From Toxorhynchites rutilus septentrionalis (taxonomy: Eukaryota > Arthropoda > Insecta > Diptera > Culicidae), in the NCBI RefSeq assembly GCF_029784135.1, contig NC_073746.1:68202763-68266762 (forward strand): a DNA stretch of 64,000 bases. The letters run 5' to 3'. How positions within the stretch are numbered: position 1 is the first letter of the stretch; each line of letters starts with the position of its first letter. The notes below the pieces were generated by a model. That model was given only the letters and a program-made list of their open reading frames with translations, had not been told where the DNA came from and ran no database searches. A program made the position numbers and the translations under genes. This document shows positions 34,494-44,869 of this stretch, one piece after another.

Positions 34494-34936
34494 ATTGGTT
34501 GTATCTAGGACACAACCGCAGTTTCGACGTAGAACTACGGAATTATATTATTAAATCAACATGTTTATCACTTCGGATTATAATCGCGGATGGCTTATTT
34601 ATACTAAATATGTTGAAAACTGGCAGAAACGAATGTATCAGTTGCTCGTTACGGGTAGGAAACGGGTAGAAAAGCACACAAATCGACAGAAACAAATGTA
34701 TGAGAAAATGAGAATGCTTCCAGTTTTCATTAATTTAAAATGTTAGGGGATTAGTGAATTATAATGTATAGCATATCAAACAAATCTTAGAGAATTTTTG
34801 ATTCCATCGTTGTGCGTATCATCAGAATTTGTTCGCTGTAAAAATAGTTATTAAAGTTAACTTTATTTCAAAAAAACGTGACCTGTTTTCTGAATTGGCA
34901 CCCTTCCTGAAAGACGTAGTTCTACGTCAAAAAAGT
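34494..34936 (+). mobile_element. unclassified hairpin-ended element, copy C (short)
   Basis: Left GGTTGTATC, TAG, GACACAACC, then GACGTAGAACTACGG. Right AAAGACGTAGTTCTACGTCAAA at 34914-34935. At about 440 bp it is the shortest copy with both ends. Its right half matches 55370-55637 closely in order (AAAGCACACAAAT, CAAATGTATG, GTATAGCATAT, AAACGTGACCTGTTTTCTGA). Confidence 0.65.
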
Positions 34937-35869
34937 GTCTCTAAGTGTCATGTCATTAATTTGATTTTTGGATACAATAAAGCATTTTTTCCACTTGACT
35001 ACGATAAAATGGACTTACAATTACATACTCATGGTAAAAAACTAAAAATATGTTTGATTATCAATCAAACAGCAGAAATGCAAATTAAAAAAAAAATCAT
35101 AACTTTTGAACTACTTGACCGATGTTGATGAACGATATATCAAATTAAAGCCAATAAGCTAGTCTTGTAAAAATATTTCAATTTCCAAAAAATGGATCTT
35201 GTTTTCGTAATTATTGATTGTTTATCTTTCTTTAGTTTACACGGTTTCAGCACCATGGGCTAAATCGGATAGCTTTTTACATAAGATGTCTGAAAATCAG
35301 AGATATGATTTTTATAGTTTTTGAGTTATGATTTTCAAAGTAAACCGATGATCCGAAAAATCAAATGTTCTTGTTTTTCCAAACATGAAACTAGGTGGCT
35401 TTTTTTAAAAAAAAATTAGGCTCATTAGCATTTTAGCTGTAACAGAGCCGAATTTTAATCGTGTGCATGTCACATGTTTATCATTTCTATAATTAGCACA
35501 TCACACAGTTGCCTTTTTCCGGCGTTAGAGTATCCCCTTCTATACCATTGCATATGGTACACATTTACACAGTATCCATTTTGGCATAAGAGTTTTCTAT
35601 CTGTTCTTCCATTATCCGGATAGACCGGACAGCGGAAACAGTTGATTGATCATCGTTGAGTTATTTATAGCAGCCTGATGTATCATGCAGAGCAGAGCAG
35701 TTGTATGGATGAATCGATATTATTTCGACCGTGGATCGATCTTCATCGCTGATGATTGTTGCGTGGACGTAGTTATTCTGTAACAACACATGGTCAATGA
35801 GGGCCCTGAGTTTTGAACTAGTTGGCTTCAATAAAAATAAAAGAACTAGCTGATAGGCCTGAATTTGCT
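34937..35869. other. AT-rich intergenic DNA, no gene supported
   Basis: Blocks near 35100-35170 (TTTTGAACTACTTGACCGATG) resemble the dispersed AT-rich family in reverse. Otherwise nothing recognised. Confidence 0.4.
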
Positions 35870-36082
35870 ATGTTGATCATCTGAATCGGTCCAGTAGCTC
35901 AAAAGCTTCGAATTCTTGAAAAATATATTTTTAGAAAAAAGAAATTTGAAATTTGGGAAAAAATATTTTTTTGGATCACCTTAATATAAAACTGGGCACC
36001 TTCATGAAAAAAATAAAAAACGGGTCTTATTTTTTGCGATAAGGAACAAAACTATCACTTTTCAAAAAATCTGAAAGCCACT
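35870..36082 (+). repeat. dispersed AT-rich repeat family, copy 3
   Basis: Blocks ATGTTGATCATCTGAATCGG, TCCAGTAGCTCAAAAG, GGATCACCTTAAT, AACGGGTCTTATTTTTTGCG and AAAATCTGAAAGCCACTA. The pogo-like MITE at 36084 starts right at the CACTA end. Confidence 0.7.
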
Positions 36083-36083
36083 A

Positions 36084-36820
36084 CAGGTCGGACTCGATTA
36101 TATACAGACTCGATTATATGTGATCCGATTATATACAATTTTGGACTCGATTATATACAGTTTGAAAAAAAAAATTAAAATAGTGATTTATGATGATTTT
36201 GCTTGAATTTTTACCAGGAAATGTTTATATCGATATTGCAGCCAAATTAAGAAAGTGTCAAAGAACAAATTGTAGAGCATTTAAAGAGCTTCAATTTAAT
36301 TGATAGAAATAATCTATTTTAATATATTTTTTTTGAATAAAATTAATGATAACGCATCAAAAATTATTAACTTTTAAGTTTTTCACTTCCAAAATGTTAT
36401 TGAAATCCATGAATTTAGATGTTCCACTACTACATCCTGTACTGAATTTTCTTATCTTTCAAATGAAAGCAACAGAGTTGTCTTCCGTAGCGTACTTTTT
36501 AAGTAAAGTCAGTTTGAGGCAACAGAGTCCGAAACAGAAAAAAAGTTCTATGACGTTGTCATTGTTGAAATTCGACCATATGCGTAGAAGGTTTTTTTTC
36601 ATCAAAAATGATCGTCTATCACCTCCTAAGAGAATCTGGATAAATTTATTTTTTCCATGTGAGAAAGGTGTTTTCTAACTTTAAGGGGATGAATCAAAAA
36701 TCAAATTCCTCTTTTATATTGAAAAAACAAACAAAAATACATGCAAAAAAAACTATTTTTTTTATTCGATTATATACAGTGAAAACAAATCAAAAACTGT
36801 ATATAATCGAGTCCGCGCTG
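36084..36820. mobile_element. pogo-like MITE with subterminal repeats
   Basis: The left end CAGGTCGGACTCGATTATAT and the right end (reverse complement CAGCGCGGACTCGATTATAT) both continue ACAG and are flanked by TA (36082-36083, 36821-36822). CGATTATATACA is repeated four to five times just inside the left end and twice near the right. 737 bp, no transposase; a 110-codon frame inside has no known motif. Confidence 0.8.
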
Positions 36821-36880
36821 TATATCGTTTTTTATTTTTTATTTTTTTCGTTTTTTGAATATGAATGATTTTATTTATTA

Positions 36881-37514
36881 CTAGCTGACCCGGCAAACTT
36901 CGTCCCGCCCAAAATTTGTTTTTTGTTATCAATACCTTTCACCATTCACGTTTTCTTACTACGAGCAAGTTCATGGGTCCAATCGCAGAGCTGTTCATTG
37001 ATTGATCTTCTAATCGATCCAATTGAATTTACCTTTTACTATAAAATTCCTAGTATTTCTAACAAAACTCATCATTATAATATCAGATTATTTTCAGACA
37101 TAATTCTCGTTCAAGATTTTTCATCCACTTGCAAATAACATGTTTCTCCGTTACATGAAATAAATGTCATACCATCATAGAAAAATTCCTCATACCCAAA
37201 AACCCTCACATCCCTAGTAGCGTAGGCCGTAGGCCTCAGAGAGAGAGGAGAAGAGTCTATTCACCATGGTAACGTTTCGTGCCCCCTAAAACATTCGCAT
37301 GACAAATTTGGCTCCATTTGCTTGATTAGTTTTACAATTATGCAGAAATTTGCCTTTCATTTGTATGGCAGCCCCATCTAAGAGAGGGGGAGGAGTATCT
37401 AACCACCATAGAATAATTTATTGTACCCTAAAACCTCCGCATGCAATATTTGGTTCCATTTGCTTGATTAATTCTCGAGTAATGCAGAACTTTGAGTTTC
37501 ATTTGTATGACAGA
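36881..37514 (-). mobile_element. Helitron-like element, 5' truncated, reverse strand
   Basis: The minus-strand 3' end GCCGGGTCAGCTAG is at 36881 with A outside. The interior matches the element at 24834 in order, including CATGTAACGGAGAAACATGT in reverse. Two repeat units spaced 142 bp (CATTTGTATG at 37358 and 37500) remain. Confidence 0.75.
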
Positions 37515-37517
37515 ATA

Positions 37518-37540
37518 ATCGAATCGAATCGAATCGAATC
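37518..37540. repeat. (GAATC)n microsatellite
   Basis: Four GAATC units between the Helitron relic and a LINE fragment. Confidence 0.8.
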
Positions 37541-37544
37541 AAAT

Positions 37545-38201
37545 AAATGAATACGTCTCTATTGTGATTGATGGTGAGACCATTGATCGCGTTCGGGAGA
37601 TTAAACATCTTGGTTTGATGACAAACTTATGTTCAATACTCACATTGACAATGTCATCAAGAAAATTGCCAAGAAGAATGGAATTTTGTGTCGACTAAGA
37701 AACGATTTAACTATTTGCAGTAAAATGCTGCTATATAAATCAATCATCTCTCCTCATCTAGACTTTTGTTCTTTCATTTTGTTTTTGGCCAATGAAACGC
37801 AAATATCGAGACTACAGCGCTTGCAGAATAAAATAATGCGTTTGATTTTACAATGTAGCAGGTTCACTTCCTCATATTTGATACTGGACGCTCTGCAATG
37901 GTTATCTGTGAAGCAAAGAATTGTGTATTTAACTATGGTGTTCATTTTTAAGGTAGTTAACGGTTTGCTGCCTCGATATTTGTGTGATCGAGTTGAAAGG
38001 GAAAGTGACTTTCATAGATATAATACTAGAAACGCGGATGAAATAAGAACACCACATCTCTTAACATGTGCTTCACAAAATTCGCTATATTTTAAAGGAG
38101 TAAATGTTTTCAACTCGATGCCAAGACATATCAAACGTGCAACAACACTAGCAGAATTTAAGAGAAACTGTATTTCACACGTAAAAGCTGTATTTTCCTA
38201 A
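37545..38201 (+). pseudogene. non-LTR retrotransposon RT C-terminal fragment (CR1/Jockey-like)
   Basis: 5'-truncated reverse transcriptase. IDGETIDRVREIKHLGL (the thumb-side KxLG block) is followed after a one-base frame change near 37618 by DDKLMFNTHIDNVIKK. The frame then continues to the TAA at 38199-38201 through ISPHLDFCSFILF, LQRLQNKIMRLIL, LLPRYLCDRV, RYNTRNADEIRTP and FNSMPRHIKRATTLAEFKRN. This block order is that of the region after the RT catalytic core in CR1/L2-like and Jockey-like LINEs. The catalytic FADD/YADD block is not present, so the piece is dead. A T-rich 3' region follows. Confidence 0.8.
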
Positions 38202-38287
38202 CAGCCAAATTTTTTTTTTATTTTGATTACGATTTTGACTGATGAAGTTTTATACGAACGGATATCTTAAAGTGAACAGGTTTTTGA

Positions 38288-41200
38288 TTTTTTTTTTTTG
38301 GCAGATTTATCTCACTTCTTAACTAGGCGAACCTAGCCAGAATTTTCACCTGCCCCCGGGCTTCTGAATGCCAAAGGGGGACTAGGCTCTGCGGAATGCA
38401 CGTATCTGCATGCTCGTGCTGTTTTAGTCCTGACCGAGGAATTGTCGGACAATCGCGCAGGTGCTAAGGATGACCGACTTTTGGATGCCGGCCAATTCCT
38501 TCTCGATGTTCAACACCTTTAGCGCTTCCAGAAGTGTCTTCGGGATAATTCCAGTTCCAGAGAGAACGACTGGAACAATTCTTGGGACCTCCCTTAGCCC
38601 CCACAGTTCCTTGAGCTCCACGGCTAATGGTCGGTACTTGCAGATTTTGCGACCGTGGGTCTCCTCCAGATTCTGGTTCAGTGGAATAGCGACATCGATG
38701 ATGGTGACTTTACGGTCGCTCTTGTCGTAAACCATTATATCTGGGCGGTTGTGGTGGATCGAGAGGTCGGTCAGAACAGTGCGATCCCAGTACAGCTTGA
38801 AACGGTCATTTTCCAGGACAGGTGCAGGCAGGTACCGGTAGTTTGGTACGTTGTCTTCCAGTAGAGCACATTGGAGCGCCAGTTGTCGATGAACAATACG
38901 GGCCACGTTGTTGTGGCGCTCGGTGTAGGCTGCGTTGGCCAAAACGGGACAGCCTCCCATAATGTGCTCTATGTTTTCACCTGGTTGATGGCACATCCGG
39001 CAAATGTCATCAACGTCTTGATGCCAGACGTACCGCCTGCAGTTTCTCGTCGGCATTATCCTGTCCTGGATGGCTATCATGTCGGCTTCTACTACTGAAG
39101 AGAGTTCACCACGCGTTAGCCACAGATTAGATGCGGCCTTGTCGACGTGTGGCCGATCCAGTTGATGGGGGTGGGCACCATGCACTGCCTTCTGCTTCCA
39201 AGCTGCAATCTTCTCCTCCACTGTCTGCAGATTGCAGTTGAGTTGGTACTCCGCTTGCGCCAAGTGCAGAGCGCTGTATCCTCTGTCGGCGGCGCAGACA
39301 GCCCGGTATAGCGCGTTTTGGTTGGCGCGTTCTGCGAAGTACTCGCGCAGTTGTCGTACCTGGGCAACACACAGTGCAGATATGTCGACTATTCCAAGTC
39401 CCCCTTCTTTGCGTGGTAGTGAAACTCTCTCCAGTGCCGATTGAGGATGGTGCATTCCGGCCTCTTTGAATGCTTTCCTCATCCTCCTCTCAAGGTCCTC
39501 TAGGTCAGTTTTGCTCCATTTGACTACACCAAAACTGAAGGTCAGCAGGGGAACCGCGAATGTGTTGATCGCGCGTACCTTGTTCCCCGCGTTGAGGAAA
39601 GTCCTCAGGACACAGTTCACTCGACTCAAGAACTTGTCTCGCAGCTCCGTCTTGATGTCGGAGTGGCGAATCCCGTTGAGCTGTCGGAATCCAAGATATT
39701 TATAGGATTCGCCACGAACCATGTCTCTTATAAACTCGCCGTCATAGACCTCGTAGCCTCCGGATTCGGTAAGTTGTCCTTTAAGCAGGTGGACACAGCG
39801 ACACTTGTCGAGGCCGAACTCCATGCAGATGTCCCTGCTTATGTCTTCGACAACCCGGATAGCTACACCTAGACGCTGACGTGAATCAGCGTAGACCTTG
39901 AGATCATCCATGTAGAAGGTATGGGTCACTTCTTCGTGGGCGCCGTCGCCATACCTTATTTTATAGCCATGACCGTTTCTATTGAGCGTCCTACTGAGGG
40001 GGTTCAGTGCCAGACAAAACCAAAGCGGGCTGAAAGAGTCGCCTTGGAATATCCCCCTCTTTATCTGCAGCGTTCTAGACTGCAACACATTTTCCCCATC
40101 ACTGAGGTGCAGAGACGTGCTCCACTGCCTCATCGCATGCTGCAGGAACCTAACGACGACGGGATCAATTTTGTAGAGCTCCAATACCCGGACGAGAAAC
40201 GAGTGAGGTATGGAGTCATAAGCCTTCCTGTAATCGATGTAGGCCATACTTAGGTTCCGCTGGTTATATACCGCCTGGCCGACTATGGCTGCGTCGATGA
40301 TGGCCTGGTCTTTGCAGCCATGCGTATTTTTCCTGCATCCTTTCTGCTCTTCTGCGATGATGTGATGCTGTTCGCAGTGAGCAGAAACTTTGGCGGTAAT
40401 TATGCTGCTCAGTATTTTGTACAGACTCGATAGGCACGTTATCGGTCTGTACTTTGATGGGTTCAATGTGTTGCTGTCTTTCGGGAGGAGGAAGGTGACG
40501 CCACGGGTGGCGAATTCAGGAAGGTTGTGTGGGTCACGTAGCACCTTGTTGAAGCACTCAGCTATCTTTGGATGTGCGACGGTCAGCTTCTTGTGCCAAA
40601 AGTTCTGGACACCATCGGGGCCCGGTGCTGCCCAGTTCCTCAGGTACCGCGAGGCTTCGCGGACATTGTTCTCTCCGACGATGATAGCTGGCATCTCTCC
40701 AATTTCACCACAACTCTCCTCCTCCCGTCTTAACCACATTTGCCCGTCGCGATGTTCTACTGGGGTCTCCCAAATACCAGCCCAGAAGTTCGTCACATCG
40801 CTAATATCTGGCAAACCTTCGCGGTAGTCGGGCTTCTCGTCGCTAATGTGGTCGTAGAACGCTTTTTCGTTATCTTTGAACATCCGATTTTGTTCCTGGC
40901 GCTTTGCAGAGTCAGAGTAACGTTTCAGCCGTTTTGTAAGGACGCTCAATTGCTGTACCAGTGTGTCGAGTTTTTCCGTCAGCTGGTGAGCTCCCAGCTG
41001 GCGAAGTTCAGTAGGCCGCACGATCACAGCAACTTGGCGATATAATTTCGCCGATCTGCTGCCTCTTTTGTACGCCATCAGTCTTCCAATTGCGGCGCGC
41101 TTGTTTAGGATCCGTTGCTCCAATCTCCTTCGCCATAGAGGCTCACGCCTTTCACGGAGATGTTGGAGCAGTCCGCCTCTTGGCCTAATACGGTATCCTA

Positions 41201-42370
41201 AACTTTTGGCGGTCGCCACAGCAGCACAGTAAACTTTCAGTTGCAGCTCCTCCATGTTCTCAGCATCAACCAAGTGCAGCGGAAGAACGTGCTCGTTCAT
41301 GAGCTTTACTGCACTTGTCAGCCTGCGGGAATGCTGCAACTTCGGGATCCTGGGGCGCGACAATGGGTCTGTGTCGCGGAACTGTGAGATCGCCTCGTCG
41401 TAATGGAAGACCAGATCGCGTAGTAGTTGTTGATCTGGCTGTGGGTCTTCCGGCTCAGGGGGTTGTTGTACTGTGGCCTCCACTGGTGCTGATTCGCGTG
41501 CCCCACTCGCGAATGAATTGCTCAGCCGTACTGAACTTCGTCTCGACACATCGCTTGCTCTGTTGTTCCTGGAGCTTATTTCTCTCTGCACCTGCTGCTT
41601 GATCTCGTCGATTTGCGTTTGGGAGAGCATATTGTTGCGTACTATCGCTCTACGCCTCGCGTTCATCGCGTTCTGATCAAGCCTCCCGACGAACTCTGGA
41701 TACGCTTCCTCGAACATTGTTAGTATTCGAGGGCGACCGCTCATGTCCGTCTCCAAAGCAGTGCAGATGTAATAGGCGCGGATCACGAATTCATTCATTT
41801 CGTGTGTCCACATGATCCGGCGCCTAGTGGTACCCACAAGTGTGGACGACTGTCGTCTGGCAGTCGCAACACGTCTCGTAGGCGCAGCGTTTCTTGGGTG
41901 ATGTCGATGGCTGCTGTTTCCGTGTGGCGGTAGCTCTTCGGGTTGAACCCGGCTGGTGGCCCGCTCTTGCACATCGCCCTCCAGCCGCTGGCCGCTCGCT
42001 CTTACGCCCGTTCCAGGACCAGCTCCAGTTCGGGGACCCTCCTCGGGTGATCGCATTCTAATTATTCTTCGTGATCGTAGCTCCATTTTATTGGGTGTAT
42101 CTCCTTTGCCCGGGAGACAGCGGGTTGGCAAGGCCTCCATGACCCGGGAGGCCTTCCCCGGGAGAGATATAGCGCTCTGACTCGCTCGCACCCCCTCACT
42201 TAGCCACTTTCGACACCCGTTCTCGGAGCCAAGACCAGGTGTGTGTTTCCAGTTCACGCCCGATCTAAAAATGTCGTCATATGATCTTCGTGGAGGCGTG
42301 AGATAGGAACATTTGAGACCAACAGGCAGGCTCCTACCCTATGTTGATCCCCATTTGAGAACCAAATGGC

Positions 42371-42374
<4 letters not shown>
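38288..42374 (-). mobile_element. R4/Dong-like non-LTR retrotransposon
   Basis: Minus-strand element with one long ORF, a 5' leader up to about 42.37 kb and a 3' UTR ending in an A run (T at 38288-38299 on the plus strand). The ends are approximate because I could not define a target duplication. A 29-base T run (42375-42403) abuts its 5' side. Sequence on the two outer sides (38203-38265 and 42369-42465) is similar at roughly two bases in three, beginning GCCAAATTTTT and continuing through a TGAYGAAGTTTT block. Confidence 0.85.
38424..42140 (-). CDS. R4/Dong-like retrotransposon polyprotein (RT plus restriction-like endonuclease)
   Basis: 1238 codons from the first ATG (42138-42140; MEALPTRCLPGK) to TAA at 38424, with no internal stop or frameshift; the frame is also open about 39 codons further upstream. 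It would copy its RNA into DNA at a nick made by its own nuclease. Visible in order: an Arg-rich N-terminus, a Myb/helix-like block RIMWTHEMNEFVIRAYY near 109-124, RT block WAAPGPDGVQNFW (about 503), AYIDYRKAYDSIPHSF (about 633), the catalytic FYMDDLKVYA (742-751; D745, D746), a zinc knuckle C1047-C1050-H1059-C1064, and the nuclease acidic pair in RPDIMVYD (D1134) and IIDVAIP (D1149). FYMDDLK and the C-terminal nuclease place it with R4/Dong rather than R1 or Jockey. The intact frame suggests recent activity. Confidence 0.9.
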   Translation of the reverse strand: MEALPTRCLPGKGDTPNKMELRSRRIIRMRSPEEGPRTGAGPGTGVRASGQRLEGDVQERATSRVQPEELPPHGNSSHRHHPRNAAPTRRVATARRQSSTLVGTTRRRIMWTHEMNEFVIRAYYICTALETDMSGRPRILTMFEEAYPEFVGRLDQNAMNARRRAIVRNNMLSQTQIDEIKQQVQREISSRNNRASDVSRRSSVRLSNSFASGARESAPVEATVQQPPEPEDPQPDQQLLRDLVFHYDEAISQFRDTDPLSRPRIPKLQHSRRLTSAVKLMNEHVLPLHLVDAENMEELQLKVYCAAVATAKSLGYRIRPRGGLLQHLRERREPLWRRRLEQRILNKRAAIGRLMAYKRGSRSAKLYRQVAVIVRPTELRQLGAHQLTEKLDTLVQQLSVLTKRLKRYSDSAKRQEQNRMFKDNEKAFYDHISDEKPDYREGLPDISDVTNFWAGIWETPVEHRDGQMWLRREEESCGEIGEMPAIIVGENNVREASRYLRNWAAPGPDGVQNFWHKKLTVAHPKIAECFNKVLRDPHNLPEFATRGVTFLLPKDSNTLNPSKYRPITCLSSLYKILSSIITAKVSAHCEQHHIIAEEQKGCRKNTHGCKDQAIIDAAIVGQAVYNQRNLSMAYIDYRKAYDSIPHSFLVRVLELYKIDPVVVRFLQHAMRQWSTSLHLSDGENVLQSRTLQIKRGIFQGDSFSPLWFCLALNPLSRTLNRNGHGYKIRYGDGAHEEVTHTFYMDDLKVYADSRQRLGVAIRVVEDISRDICMEFGLDKCRCVHLLKGQLTESGGYEVYDGEFIRDMVRGESYKYLGFRQLNGIRHSDIKTELRDKFLSRVNCVLRTFLNAGNKVRAINTFAVPLLTFSFGVVKWSKTDLEDLERRMRKAFKEAGMHHPQSALERVSLPRKEGGLGIVDISALCVAQVRQLREYFAERANQNALYRAVCAADRGYSALHLAQAEYQLNCNLQTVEEKIAAWKQKAVHGAHPHQLDRPHVDKAASNLWLTRGELSSVVEADMIAIQDRIMPTRNCRRYVWHQDVDDICRMCHQPGENIEHIMGGCPVLANAAYTERHNNVARIVHRQLALQCALLEDNVPNYRYLPAPVLENDRFKLYWDRTVLTDLSIHHNRPDIMVYDKSDRKVTIIDVAIPLNQNLEETHGRKICKYRPLAVELKELWGLREVPRIVPVVLSGTGIIPKTLLEALKVLNIEKELAGIQKSVILSTCAIVRQFLGQD

Positions 42375-42403
<29 letters not shown>
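42375..42403. repeat. T homopolymer
   Basis: 29 T in a row on the plus strand, next to the 5' side of the R4-like element; could be the A-tail of an older retrotransposed sequence on the minus strand. Confidence 0.85.
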
Positions 42404-42659
42404 GTTTTTATTTTACTTAAAGTATGACCTGACGAAGTTTTTTTTTAACGGATTATATTGTTTAGACTAGCGGCCCAATTCTATGTTTTAATAAGTTTAC
42501 CACAAAGTCATTGGAATAGCTTTGCTGTTGCACTCAAACAGACTCTCGCAACTTATTTTCTTTTCTTTTATTCAATGTTTCTTTTTTAGTCCAAATATCT
42601 CTATGTCTCGAACATCTACTCTTTCTCTGCGATCAATTGTTGCTCTTCCAATTTTGACT

Positions 42660-44655
42660 TTGAATTTCAACTCTCTACTCTTCATTTCCTACTATCTACT
42701 CTATACTTTGTTCTCTCTTCTCTCTACTCTCTGCTCTTTATTTTAAACTTTCCACTTTCTCTCCACTCTCACTACTCTCTACTCTTTCTACTCTCTACTT
42801 TCTCTAATCTCTTTACTCTCTACTCTCTATTATCTACTCTCTACTATCTCTACTCTCTACTCTGTACCGTCTCTACTCTCTACTCTTCACTCTCTCTACT
42901 CTCTACTCTCTCCACTCTCCACTCTCTACTTTCCACTATCTCTACTGTCTGCTCTCTCTACTCTCTACTCTCTACTCTCTCTATTCTCTACTATCTCTAC
43001 TATCTCTACTCTCTACTCTGTACTCTCTCTACTCTCTCTACTCTCTACTTTCTACTCTCTCTACTCTCTACTCTCTACACTCTCTACTCTCTACTCTCTA
43101 CTATCTCTACTCTCTACTCTGTACTCTCTCTACTCTCTCTACTCTCTACTTTCTACTCTCTCTACTCTCTACTCTTCCTACTCTCTACTCTCTACTCTAC
43201 CTACTCTCTACTCTCTCTATTCTCTACTATCTCTACTCTCTACTCAGTACTCTCTCTACTCTCTCTCTACTCTCTACTCTCTACTCTCTACTCCCTACTC
43301 TCTACTCTCTACTCCCTACTCTCTACTCTCTACTCTCTACTCTTCCTACCCTCTACTCTCTACTCTCTACTCTTCCTACCCTCCATACTTTCTGTACTCT
43401 CTCTACTCTCTCTACTCTCTACTTTCTACTCTCTCTACTCTCTACTCTCTACACTCTCTACTCTCTACTCTCTACTATCTCTACTCTCTACTCTGTACTC
43501 TCTCTACTCTCTCTACTCTCTACTTTCTACTCTCTCTACTCTCTACTCTTCCTACTCTCTACTCTCTACTCTACCTACTCTCTACTCTCTCTATTCTCTA
43601 CTATCTCTACTCTCTACTCAGTACTCTCTCTACTCTCTCTCTACTCTCTACTCTCTACTCCCTACTCTCTACTCTCTACTCCCTACTCTCTACTCTCTAC
43701 TCTCTACTCTTCCTACCCTCTACTCTCTACTCTCTACTCTTCCTACCCTCCCTACTTTCTACTCTCTCTACTCTTTACTATCTCTATTCTCTACTCTGTA
43801 CTCTCTCTACTCTCTACTCTCTCAACTCTTTACTCTCTTTACTCTCTTTACTTTCTACTCTCTACTATCTCTACTCTCTACTATCAGGTCAATCACGGAG
43901 AGCAACTACGAATTGTACAGTCTACCCAAGCTCAAGCTCAAGTTCTACTATCTCTACTCTCTACTCTCCCTACTCTCTCATCTCTCTACTCTCTCTACTC
44001 TCCCTATTTTCTACTCTCTCTACTCTCTACTCTCTACTTTCTACTCATTCTACTCTCCTTACTCTCTACTCTCTCCACTCTCTCTACTCTCTCTTCACTC
44101 CTCATACTCTCCCTACTCTCTATACTCTCTACTCTCTGCTCTCTACTCTCTACTCTCTACTCTCTACTCTCTACTCTCTACTCTCTACTCTCTACTCTCT
44201 ACTCTCTACTCTCTACTCTCTACTCTCTACTCTCTACTCTCTACTCTCTACTCTCTACTCTCTACTCTCTACTCTCTACTCTCTACTCTCTACTCTCTAC
44301 TCTCTACTCTCTACTCTCTACTCTCTACTCTCTACTCTCTACTCTCTACTCTCTACTCTCTACTCTCTACTCTCTACTCTCTACTCTCTACTCTCTACTC
44401 TCTACTCTCTACTCTCTACTCTCTACTCTCTACTCTCTACTCTCTACTCTCTACTCTCTACTCTCTACTCTCTACTCTCTACTCTCTACTCTCTACTCTC
44501 TACTCTCTACTCTCTACTCTCTACTCTCTACTCTCTACTCTCTACTCTCTACTCTCTACTCTCTCCTCCTTACTCTCTCTACTCTCTACTGTCTCTACTC
44601 TCTCCTCTCTCCTTTCTACTCTCTCCTTTCCACTCTCTCTACTCTCTACTCGCTG
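42660..44655. repeat. CT-rich satellite dominated by a 7-bp TACTCTC unit
   Basis: About 2 kb almost wholly of C, T and A. From about 44145 to 44565 it is a perfect TACTCTC array of about 60 units. Upstream the unit drifts (CTCTCTAC, TATCTC, TTCCTAC variants). A 374-bp higher-order copy is visible: the ACACTCTC variant at 43077 recurs at 43451, followed by the same series of variants (TATCTC, CTGTAC, TTTCTAC, TTCCTAC, CTACCTAC, CAGTAC). The 264-codon frame across it (LYSLLST repeated) is a by-product. Confidence 0.93.
43885..43942 (+). repeat. 58-bp non-satellite segment inside the CT-rich satellite
   Basis: CAGGTCAATCACGGAGAG through CTACCCAAGCTCAAG interrupts the satellite. The same 58 bases with two changes occur at 62412-62469, 18 kb away. 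Confidence 0.93.
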
Positions 44656-44664
44656 CTCTAAAAA

Positions 44665-44867
44665 AACGCACACACAAACACATACACGCACATGCACGCA
44701 CAAATGAACACATGTACACACGCAGACGCGCACAGTCTCACACAGATAAAAACGCATCGCAGCTGCTGACCGCTCACTCTCTCACACTGTTTTTGATTAC
44801 ATCAACCAATCAACTAACCAAAACACACACACTCCCGCAAACGCACACGCACACGTACATGCAAACA
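44665..44867. repeat. AC-rich repeat, left copy (insertion target of the next LINE)
   Basis: ACAC/ACAT/ACGC-rich text, then CACACGCAGACGCGCACAGT and AACGCATCGCAGCTGCTGAC. A similar segment follows the LINE (48329-48480). It ends with ACGTACATGCAAACA (44853-44867), the left target-site duplication. Confidence 0.85.
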
Positions 44868-44869
44868 GA

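Noticed and set aside
43913..44707. 264-codon open frame reading LYSLLST over and over
   Set aside because: It is the TACTCTC satellite read in one frame; a 7-bp unit without stops stays open in all frames. No start context or non-repeat domain.
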